A stretch of DNA of 13,645 bases from a candidate division WWE3 bacterium UBA1397 (GTDB lineage: Bacteria > Patescibacteriota > WWE3 > UBA101185 > UBA10185): the NCBI GenBank assembly GCA_002305205.1, contig DBQJ01000009.1, positions 1 to 13,645 on the forward strand, written 5' to 3'. Of the stretch, positions 1 to 6,166 are shown piece by piece. Under the pieces are notes generated by a model. That model did no database searches. It saw only the letters and a program-made list of their open reading frames with translations, and was not told where the DNA came from. The translations under genes were made by a program, and so were the position numbers. Every line of letters begins with the position of its first letter. The first letter of the stretch is position 1.

Positions 1-152
1 GTATCTTTATCGGTTAATATTATCAGCACGCCCTCAGCAAGGGGATCTAATGTTCCTGCATGCCCAACCTTCTTTATAACAAGTTTTCTTTTAACTTCAG
101 AAACAATGCTATAGCTCGTTCTACCTCTTTTTTTATATATATTTAAAATCAC
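1..152 (-). CDS. truB: tRNA pseudouridine-55 synthase TruB, N-terminal fragment
   Basis: The minus strand encodes the first 50 codons of TruB, cut by the window edge. TruB converts uridine 55 in the T-loop of tRNAs to pseudouridine. The signature GHAGTLDPLAEG lies at residues 30-41, with the catalytic aspartate at D36, and the family TS element is at residues 12-13. The usual KPxG lead-in is changed to KKRG. I chose GTG at 152 because it aligns with the normal TruB N-terminus and has a perfect TATAAT (159-164 on this strand) 6 bases upstream. A second in-frame GTG at 179 would place that -10 box inside the gene and add residues the family lacks. No SD is visible, so the mRNA is probably leaderless. 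The gene is divergent from thrS. Identity is firm; the start is inferred. Confidence 0.86.
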   Translation of the reverse strand, partial: MILNIYKKRGRTSYSIVSEVKRKLVIKKVGHAGTLDPLAEGVLIILTDKD

Positions 153-158
153 TAAAGC

Positions 159-164
159 ATTATA
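159..164 (-). promoter_or_regulatory. -10 box for truB
   Basis: A perfect TATAAT on the minus strand is followed by 6 bases and then GTG at 152. I see no convincing -35 at a 17-base spacing and no TG extension. The geometry matches a leaderless transcript starting at or next to the start codon. Confidence 0.45.
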
Positions 165-172
165 CCCTGTTA

Positions 173-201
173 TTGACACAAAAAAGTAATAAGTGTAAAA
201 A
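173..201 (+). promoter_or_regulatory. Candidate thrS operon promoter
   Basis: A perfect -35 TTGACA (173-178) is followed after 17 bases by TAAAAA (196-201), a fair -10. Transcription would start near 208, giving thrS a leader of about 120 bases. A second -10-like TAAAAT at 307-312 lies closer to the gene but lacks a good -35. The region overlaps the divergent truB start region. Confidence 0.5.
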
Positions 202-253
202 TAGACTCATGGTAATTCATTGCCAGAAACAAACATTCAATACTCGTACAACA

Positions 254-268
254 ACCCCTAAAAGGGGT
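254..268 (+). repeat. Inverted repeat in the thrS leader
   Basis: ACCCCT and AGGGGT form a 6-bp stem around a three-base AAA loop inside the presumed thrS leader. It could be a small RNA hairpin or an operator half-site pair. It is not followed by a T run, so it does not look like a terminator, and the leader lacks T-box hallmarks. Confidence 0.4.
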
Positions 269-330
269 AAATAATTAATTACACTTTAATATCGTCAATT
301 TTCAGGTAAAATTAAGTTTAGGAGAAAAAT

Positions 331-2133
331 ATGAATAAAAAGATAAAAGTAATTGAAAAGTTAAAAAACGATCCTTTAATGCCTCTCAGACATACAGCAG
401 AACATATAATGCATACTGCGGTTGAAGCATTGTTTCCCGGTGCTAAGAAAGTCATGGGACCCCCTATAGAAGATGGATTTTATGGAGATTTTGATATTAA
501 TCAGCAGATAAATGAAGAAGATCTAAAAAAGATAGAAGATAAGATGAGGGAAATAATTAAAGCAGGGATTCCGATGAAAATGAAAGAAATAACAGAAAAG
601 GAAGCTAAAGAAATATTTTCCGGTAATCCATATAAACTTGAATTAATAGATGGATTTTTAAAAGATGGGAAAAAGCTTAGTGTGTGCGAATTAGGAAAAA
701 AGGGAGAAAAATATCATGATATTGATCTATGCGCAGGACCACATTTAGACAATACGAGCAAAGTTGGAGCATTTAAGATATTAAATATTGCAGGAGCATA
801 CTGGAGAGGAAATGAGAAGAATAAACAGTTGGTAAGACTTTATGCCACGGCATTTGCTAATCAGAAGGATTTGGAAGAACATCTTAATAAATTAGAAGAA
901 ATAAAAAAAAGAGACCATAGAAATCTTAACAAAACTTTAGAACTATTCCTTATCTCAGAAGAAGTAGGTCCCGGTCTTCCTATGTGGCTTCCCAATGGAA
1001 TGATAATAAGAGAGGAATTGGAAAAATGGGGTAAGGATACAGAGGAAAAATGGGGATATAAAAGAGTTTCGTCTCCCTTTATGACTAAAAAGACTTTATT
1101 TGAGATATCAGGCCATATTCCATACTTTGAGAATGATATGTATAAAGTACAAGTGCCCGGTGAAGATAAAGAAGATTACTATATAAAACCAATGAATTGT
1201 CCTTTTCATCACATGATATTTAAGTCTAAACCCAGAAGTTACAAAGAACTTCCTCTAAGATTAGCTGAATACGGTACCGTTGCCCGGTATGAAGACAGGG
1301 GGTCTTTGAATGGAATATTAAGACCAAGAATATTTGTACAAAATGATGCTCATGTTTATTGTACAGAAGAACAAGCCATAGATGTATTTGTAGAGATAAT
1401 AGATTTACATAAATATTATTACGATAAACTGGGATTAAAAGATTATAGAATAATATTAGGATTAAGAGACCCAAACAATATGGGTAAATACCACGGAGAT
1501 GAAGGAATGTGGCAAAAGGCAGAAAAACTTTCCAGACAGGCAATGGATAAAGCAGGTATTGAATATTTGGTAGAAAATGAAGGTGCAGCTCATTACGGAC
1601 CTAAAATGGATCTTAAAATTAAATCGGCTATCGGAAATGAATACGCTATATCTACAAACCAAATCGATTTGTTTATGCCTATGAAATTCAATCTCACATA
1701 TATAGATAAAGACGGTAAGGAAAAATATGTCATAGTCCAGCATAGGGCGCCCTTAGGTTCATCGGAAAGATTCGTAGGCTTTTTAACGGAACACTTTGCC
1801 GGAAATTATCCTTTATGGCTGTCTCCTCTTCAGGTATCGATAATACCTTTAGGAGAAAAGCATATGGAATATGCAGATACTATTGAAAATGAAATAAGAG
1901 ATTTGGGATTAAGAGTGGAAGTAGATAGAAGAAATGACACTATGCAGTCCAAGATAAGAGATGCACAGATGAGAAAAGTTCCTTATATGCTTATACTGGG
2001 AGATAAAGAAGTAGCAGAGAATAAAATAAGTCTTAGGTTAAGAACGGGGGAAAACGTAGGTAAGATGAATAAAAATGACTTTTATACTAAAGCAAAGGAC
2101 ATTTATTTGACCAAAGGCCTTCAATTGTGGTAA
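331..2133 (+). CDS. thrS: Threonyl-tRNA synthetase without a TGS domain
   Basis: Class II synthetase that charges tRNA-Thr in the cytoplasm, 600 residues against about 640 in E. coli. The N-terminal TGS domain is absent: the editing motif HxxxH is already at H21/H25 (residues 73/77 in E. coli). The editing site is otherwise complete, with C134 and H138 in a CAGPH element. The catalytic zinc ligands are C290, H341 and H471. Motif 2 reads RPRIFVQNDAH where the family usually has RVRGFTQDDAH, keeping the substrate-contacting Gln and final Asp. Motif 3 is HRAPLGSSERF, followed by the anticodon-binding domain from about residue 500 to the end. ATG 331 is supported by AGGAG (320-324) 6 bases upstream and an in-frame TAG at 319-321, so the TGS domain was not missed by a late start. 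It heads the infC-rpmI-rplT cluster. Confidence 0.97.
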   Translation: MNKKIKVIEKLKNDPLMPLRHTAEHIMHTAVEALFPGAKKVMGPPIEDGFYGDFDINQQINEEDLKKIEDKMREIIKAGIPMKMKEITEKEAKEIFSGNPYKLELIDGFLKDGKKLSVCELGKKGEKYHDIDLCAGPHLDNTSKVGAFKILNIAGAYWRGNEKNKQLVRLYATAFANQKDLEEHLNKLEEIKKRDHRNLNKTLELFLISEEVGPGLPMWLPNGMIIREELEKWGKDTEEKWGYKRVSSPFMTKKTLFEISGHIPYFENDMYKVQVPGEDKEDYYIKPMNCPFHHMIFKSKPRSYKELPLRLAEYGTVARYEDRGSLNGILRPRIFVQNDAHVYCTEEQAIDVFVEIIDLHKYYYDKLGLKDYRIILGLRDPNNMGKYHGDEGMWQKAEKLSRQAMDKAGIEYLVENEGAAHYGPKMDLKIKSAIGNEYAISTNQIDLFMPMKFNLTYIDKDGKEKYVIVQHRAPLGSSERFVGFLTEHFAGNYPLWLSPLQVSIIPLGEKHMEYADTIENEIRDLGLRVEVDRRNDTMQSKIRDAQMRKVPYMLILGDKEVAENKISLRLRTGENVGKMNKNDFYTKAKDIYLTKGLQLW

Positions 2134-2147
2134 TTTATCCAAGTCCT

Positions 2148-2164
2148 AGGAGGTAAATAGTATA
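2148..2164 (+). promoter_or_regulatory. infC SD and ATA initiation codon
   Basis: AGGAGG at 2148-2153 is the strongest SD among the housekeeping genes here. Eight bases later lies ATA (2162-2164), in frame with IF3. The upstream reading frame closes at TAG 2147-2149, and no ATG, GTG or TTG occurs in frame between that stop and the conserved IF3 N-terminus. Confidence 0.75.
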
Positions 2165-2668
2165 CAAAACAAATACATAGTAAACCAATCAATTAGATGT
2201 AAAGAACTTAGAGTAGTAGATGATAAAGGTGGCAATTTAGGTGTCATTCCAACTGAAAAAGCGTTGGAAATAGCCAAGGAGAAACAGTTAGATCTTCTTC
2301 TAATAGCACCAAATGCAAATCCTCCGGTAGCCAGGATAGTGAACTTTAACAAATATCTTTACGATGAAAACAGAAAAGAAAGAGCAAATAAATCAAAGAT
2401 AAAAAAAACAGAAATAAAGGAGCTGAGAATGACACCTATGACAAGCAATGGGGATATAGTTCGTCTTTCTAAAAGAGCTGTACAGTTTATGGAAGATGGG
2501 AATAAAGTAAAAGTAAGCGTAAAGATGAAAGGAAGACAGATGGCTCATCCTGAAGTAGCAAGAGAGAAAATAAATAGGATGATCGAGGAGTTATCTGATA
2601 AAGCAAAAACTGAAGGAGAACCAAAACTAGTCGGGAGTCTTCTTTGGGTTGTATTTTTATCAAAGTAA
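2162..2668 (+). CDS. infC: Translation initiation factor IF-3, apparent ATA start
   Basis: IF-3 binds the 30S subunit, blocks premature 50S joining and rejects non-canonical start codons. The product is 168 residues, close to the family's usual 170-180. The N-terminal domain has the family pattern YIVNQSIR near residues 5-12, and the linker-proximal motif APNANPPVARIVNF lies around residue 45. The helical linker is rich in K and E, and the C-terminal domain begins near TEIKELRM. Starting at the first conventional codon, TTG 2264, would delete most of the N-terminal domain. The correct start is therefore ATA 2162, 8 bases after AGGAGG. In E. coli infC starts with AUU and IF-3 represses its own translation through it; the same logic is likely here. 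The C-terminus (LLWVVFLSK) is unlike the usual family ending. It lies 28 bases after thrS. Confidence 0.93.
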   Translation: MQNKYIVNQSIRCKELRVVDDKGGNLGVIPTEKALEIAKEKQLDLLLIAPNANPPVARIVNFNKYLYDENRKERANKSKIKKTEIKELRMTPMTSNGDIVRLSKRAVQFMEDGNKVKVSVKMKGRQMAHPEVAREKINRMIEELSDKAKTEGEPKLVGSLLWVVFLSK

Positions 2669-2691
2669 GTAATTATTATTAGCAGGAAAAA

Positions 2692-2913
2692 ATGCCAAAA
2701 ATAAAAACCAAAAAAACAATATTAAAAAGAATAAGAATAACCCGAAAAGGTAAGATATTGAAAAAAAATACCAGAATGGGTCATTTAAAAATAAAGTTTG
2801 ATGCTTCTAGAAAAAGCAGAAAGTCCAATATAGTATCGCAGGATAATAAAGGACATATAAAAGTAATTAGAAAATTAGTGGGAAAACACGGAAAGGGTTT
2901 AGGTAAAAAGTAA
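2692..2913 (+). CDS. rpmI: 50S ribosomal protein L35
   Basis: Small, very basic 73-residue protein of the large ribosomal subunit. It starts with the family signature MPKIKTKK and carries the RKGKILKK and GHLKIK elements matching the usual KRFKxTxxGKIKR and SHLL regions. A long K/R-rich middle follows. The sequence is divergent but the length and its place between infC and rplT make the call firm. AGGA at 2684-2687 precedes ATG. The downstream rplT ATG begins one base after the stop codon, so the two are probably translated together. Confidence 0.93.
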   Translation: MPKIKTKKTILKRIRITRKGKILKKNTRMGHLKIKFDASRKSRKSNIVSQDNKGHIKVIRKLVGKHGKGLGKK

Positions 2914-2914
2914 T

Positions 2915-3271
2915 ATGCCAAGAGTAAAAGGAGGATTCAGAACAAGAAGAATACATAAGAAAGTGTTGGCTCTGGCTAAAGGATACAGGGGATCAAGAAA
3001 TAGGCTCTTTAAAAGAGCAAATGAAGCAGTTGTAAGGGCAGGGGAGCATGCTTTTGAAGGCAGAAAACAAAGAAAAAGAGATTTCAGAAGATTATGGATT
3101 GCCAGAATAAACTCAGCTCTATCCGGTGAAAATATACAATACAGCAGATTTATAGAAGGACTCAGAAAAGCAAATATTAACTTAGATAGAAAAACATTGT
3201 CGGAAATGGCAATTAACAATCCATCTTCCTTTTCTGAAATAGTAAATAAAGCAAAAGAAGCTATAAAATAA
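2915..3271 (+). CDS. rplT: 50S ribosomal protein L20
   Basis: Large-subunit assembly protein of 118 residues, the normal family length. Clear family blocks are MPRVKGGFRTRR at the start, KKVLALAKGYRGSRNRLFKRA near residues 15-35, and RKQRKRDFRRLWIARINSA near residues 50-70. The N-terminal arm is basic and extended, and the C-terminal globular domain is intact. ATG lies one base after the rpmI stop with only a weak SD (AGG in the rpmI end), consistent with translational coupling. In E. coli and Bacillus L20 or its leader controls this operon; I see no obvious L20-binding RNA mimic here. Confidence 0.97.
   Translation: MPRVKGGFRTRRIHKKVLALAKGYRGSRNRLFKRANEAVVRAGEHAFEGRKQRKRDFRRLWIARINSALSGENIQYSRFIEGLRKANINLDRKTLSEMAINNPSSFSEIVNKAKEAIK
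3264..3269 (+). promoter_or_regulatory. Possible -10 box before the ABC gene
   Basis: TAAAAT in the last codons of rplT lies 8 bases before GTG 3278, the same spacing seen at tyrS. The ABC gene has no SD. The area is so AT-rich that chance is possible, so this is weak evidence on its own. Confidence 0.28.
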
Positions 3272-3277
3272 TATATA

Positions 3278-5113
3278 GTGCCCAATAATACAATAGAAAA
3301 CAAAGAGGATAGTTATAAAAGAATTAGATTTAATCAATTCTTCAAAATAACTTGGTGGACATTCAATCTTGTTTATAACATATTTCCCTTAAGAACTATT
3401 GTATGGTTAGTGGCAACAATTATATTAGAATTAGAATCAATTCTGTATACCTATATATTTGCTAAGACAGTAGATGCATTAGTGAATACCGCGCAACAGG
3501 ATAACGCAGTAATAAATTCACTCTATCCCTATATCTTAATTTTATTACTCTATAGTATATTTACACTAGCTGTAAGGTTGATTAAAAATACGTCCCATTC
3601 GTATATAAGGTTGAAAAGCCCGGCGGAGATTAGAAGGAAATTTTATACCAAAATACACTCACTCGGTATCCAAACACTGGAACAACCGGGTGTTAACGAT
3701 AAAATAACAAGAGCAGATGGAAATCTTGGAAATGTTTTATATTATCTCTCAGGATCAATTACCTTAGTATCAAAATTTATTAATACTATAACCATAGGCT
3801 CTCTGTTATTTTCAATACTTCCATGGTTTGCCCCCCTCATAATATTAATTACGATACCTTATATCTTATACGACAAAAATATGAGAATGAAGATATACAA
3901 AGTGGATTACGAAAATACTGAGAAGAGAAGAATAGCGTCAAATGGGGCCCATAATTTATCCAATATCTCGACTCTCCAGGAAATAATAATTACTAATGCT
4001 ATATCATTTCTTGATGATAAATATATGTCATTTCAGAATTGGATTAATAACATATTTGTTAAATTACAGAATAAAGCTAGGGTGGGAACCAATATTCTAT
4101 CTTTAATCGCCCAAATATTAGTACTTTACGGTTATTTTCATGTTTTTAAAAAGCTGTTATTTAAAACTATAACCGTGGGAAATACATTATTCTGGATTAG
4201 ATCGTTGGATATGTTTAAAGGGTCGCTTGAAAGTTTATCTACTACCTTCAATGATCAGTTCGAATCATCAATACAATTAAAAGATACTTACGAGTTGTTT
4301 ATGACAAAACCATCCTTTAAAGATGGGCTTACAGACCTTCAAAAATTAGATAAAGGTCCAGAGATAATATTTGAGAACGTATCATTTAAATATCCAAATA
4401 CGGAAAGATATGTATTAAAAAATCTTAATCTTAAGATTAAGTCAGGAGAAGAAATAGCTATTGTTGGGGTAAATGGCGCCGGAAAAACCACCCTGGTGAA
4501 ATTAATATCCCGATTTTATCCTGTTACTGAAGGAAATATCTACATCAATGGAATAAATATATTGGATATAAAATCAGAGTCTTTGTATAAAAATATGGGA
4601 GTATTATTCCAAGATTATAATAACTATAACTTTCTGACTGCAGAAGAAAACATATACATAGGTAAATCTTATGAGCCTTTTGATGATTTTAAAATGAGGG
4701 TTTCAGTACAAACAGCGGATGCAATGGATTTTATAAATGAATACCCCAATAAATTTAAACAGATACTAGATCCAAGGTATAAAGGAGGGATAAAACCAAG
4801 TACGGGACAGTGGCAGAAATTAGCTATAGCCAGATTTTTATACAGGAACGCTCCCTTAGTAATATTTGATGAACCTACAGCTTCTATAGATGCATCATCA
4901 GAATATAAGATATTTAACTCAATATATGACTTCTTTGAGAAAAAAACGGTAATAATTATCTCTCATAGATTTTCAACTGTAAGAAACGCAGATAGGATTA
5001 TTGTTCTAGATAACGGCGATATTGTAGAAGATGGAACGCATAAAGAACTAATGGAAAAGAAAGGAAAATACTATGAATCATTTAGTTTACAAGCTAAGGG
5101 ATACACAGACTAA
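3278..5113 (+). CDS. ABC-type exporter, fused membrane and ATPase domains
   Basis: A 611-residue half-transporter expected to work as a homodimer or heterodimer in the cytoplasmic membrane, exporting a lipid, peptide or drug; the substrate cannot be read from sequence. Residues about 20-335 form the membrane domain with roughly six hydrophobic segments, and residues about 360-611 the nucleotide-binding domain. Walker A is GVNGAGKTT with K403, the Q-loop Gln is Q445, Walker B ends at D531-E532, and the H-loop His is H563. The signature reads PSTGQWQ (S508-Q513 plus the preceding P) instead of LSGGQ, keeping the Ser and second Gly. The D-loop is SIDASSE. The start is GTG 3278, six bases after rplT, with no SD. 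The gene sits inside the usual thrS-infC-rpmI-rplT-pheST order. The catalytic residues look intact, so it is probably active. Confidence 0.92.
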   Translation: MPNNTIENKEDSYKRIRFNQFFKITWWTFNLVYNIFPLRTIVWLVATIILELESILYTYIFAKTVDALVNTAQQDNAVINSLYPYILILLLYSIFTLAVRLIKNTSHSYIRLKSPAEIRRKFYTKIHSLGIQTLEQPGVNDKITRADGNLGNVLYYLSGSITLVSKFINTITIGSLLFSILPWFAPLIILITIPYILYDKNMRMKIYKVDYENTEKRRIASNGAHNLSNISTLQEIIITNAISFLDDKYMSFQNWINNIFVKLQNKARVGTNILSLIAQILVLYGYFHVFKKLLFKTITVGNTLFWIRSLDMFKGSLESLSTTFNDQFESSIQLKDTYELFMTKPSFKDGLTDLQKLDKGPEIIFENVSFKYPNTERYVLKNLNLKIKSGEEIAIVGVNGAGKTTLVKLISRFYPVTEGNIYINGINILDIKSESLYKNMGVLFQDYNNYNFLTAEENIYIGKSYEPFDDFKMRVSVQTADAMDFINEYPNKFKQILDPRYKGGIKPSTGQWQKLAIARFLYRNAPLVIFDEPTASIDASSEYKIFNSIYDFFEKKTVIIISHRFSTVRNADRIIVLDNGDIVEDGTHKELMEKKGKYYESFSLQAKGYTD

Positions 5114-5141
5114 CATAATCATTCATAGCTCCATTATTTAG

Positions 5142-5150
5142 TGATAAAAT
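5142..5150 (+). promoter_or_regulatory. Extended -10 promoter for pheS
   Basis: TGATAAAAT is a TGN plus TAAAAT extended -10, ending 14 bases before ATG 5165. It would start transcription near 5157, leaving a leader of about 8 bases. It overlaps an alternative GTG at 5141 and so argues against that codon as the translational start. Confidence 0.42.
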
Positions 5151-5164
5151 CAATTAAATATTCT

Positions 5165-6166
5165 ATGAATACAGACGATTTATTACAAAAATTTAATTCT
5201 GATATATCATCAGCTGTAAATAAAAAAGCTGTTGATGAGATATATCTAAAATACTTTTCTAAATCAAACGGAATAATTACAAATCTCATAAAAGAATTGT
5301 CTTCACTAAATATAGAGGATAAAAAGAAACTTGGTCCTTTATACAACAATCTATCTAAGGAGATTAAAGACAGGATAGATAAAAAAAGAGAGGAGATAGA
5401 AAACAGTATTAAGAATAACCCTATGGTTGATTTAACTTACCCTCTTCCTGCTAAAAAGATAGGTAATTTACATCCTACCACAGAAACAATTAGAAAAATG
5501 AATGACTTCTTTAGATATTATGGATTTTCAATAATTGAAGGGCAGGAAATAGAAACAGAGGAATATAACTTTAGAAAATTAAACTTACCTGAAGGGCACC
5601 CTGCTACCGATTTACAGGATACTCTCTATATTTCACAAAAGAACGGGATTCTTCTTAGAACACACACATCTTCTGTAGAATCCAGACTTCTTACTCAATA
5701 TAAACCACCCATAAGGGCAGTAACGCCGGGAAGATGTTATAGGAATGAAACAACAAATTCAACTAACGGAGCTTTCTTTTATCAATACCAGGGTGTTGTA
5801 GTTGATAAAGGGATTAATATACAGAATTTAAAATCTACGTTAGAGAATTTTCATAAGTTTTTATTTGGAAATGATGTAATTTTAAGATTTAGATATAAAT
5901 ATTATCCCGAAGTATCCCCGGGTATGGGAACTGATATTCAATGTTCATTTTGTAAAGGAAAAGGGTGCTCCATATGTAAATATAGGGGTTGGGTAGAGGT
6001 ATTAGGTTCAGGAATGATACATTACAATACGCTAAAATCCTGCGGGATAGATCCGGAGATTTATACCGGTTTTGCGTTTGGAATAGGTGTTGATAGATTA
6101 GTAATGCAAAAATACGGGATTAAAGATATTAGGGATTTATATGAAGGAGGAATGATTTATCTATGA
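5165..6166 (+). CDS. pheS: Phenylalanyl-tRNA synthetase alpha subunit
   Basis: Catalytic alpha subunit of the alpha2-beta2 enzyme that charges tRNA-Phe; 333 residues from ATG 5165. The N-terminal coiled-coil arm covers about residues 1-85. The class II core carries RTHTS at 165-169, the motif 2 PGRCYRNE, and motif 3 GFAFGIGVDRL. A zinc-finger-like CxxC-x4-CxxC (C260, C263, C268, C271) precedes GWVEVLGSGM; this insert is known in some bacterial PheS. Several substrate-pocket positions differ from the family: YQYQG (206-210) replaces HQxEG, E172 stands where SPxQ has Gln, and YYPEVSP (246-252) replaces YFPFTEP. The pocket Ala in GFAFG is kept. ATG 5165 matches the length of the E. coli N-terminus; GTG 5141 lies in a probable promoter. 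Its stop overlaps the pheT start (ATGA). Confidence 0.95.
   Translation: MNTDDLLQKFNSDISSAVNKKAVDEIYLKYFSKSNGIITNLIKELSSLNIEDKKKLGPLYNNLSKEIKDRIDKKREEIENSIKNNPMVDLTYPLPAKKIGNLHPTTETIRKMNDFFRYYGFSIIEGQEIETEEYNFRKLNLPEGHPATDLQDTLYISQKNGILLRTHTSSVESRLLTQYKPPIRAVTPGRCYRNETTNSTNGAFFYQYQGVVVDKGINIQNLKSTLENFHKFLFGNDVILRFRYKYYPEVSPGMGTDIQCSFCKGKGCSICKYRGWVEVLGSGMIHYNTLKSCGIDPEIYTGFAFGIGVDRLVMQKYGIKDIRDLYEGGMIYL
6144..6150 (+). promoter_or_regulatory. SD for pheT inside pheS
   Basis: AAGGAGG lies in the end of pheS, 12 bases before ATG 6163, a rather long spacing. The nearer ATG at 6152 is out of frame with pheT. Together with the ATGA overlap it supports coupled translation of the two subunits in equal amounts. 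Confidence 0.5.

Noticed and set aside
150..179. GTG 179 as the truB start
   Set aside because: It would place the perfect TATAAT inside the gene and add nine residues before the normal TruB N-terminus, with no SD.
180..330. T-box riboswitch in the thrS leader
   Set aside because: The leader is only about 120 bases and has no T-box core sequence, no specifier-type stem and no terminator before thrS.
1226..1743. Minus-strand ORFs opposite thrS
   Set aside because: They mirror the conserved catalytic domain of ThrRS and have no start signals of their own.
2264..2668. IF-3 starting at TTG 2264
   Set aside because: It removes the conserved N-terminal domain; the frame continues upstream to ATA 2162 next to AGGAGG.
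5141..5164. GTG 5141 as the pheS start
   Set aside because: It overlaps a probable extended -10 box, lacks an SD, and gives an N-terminus longer than E. coli PheS.
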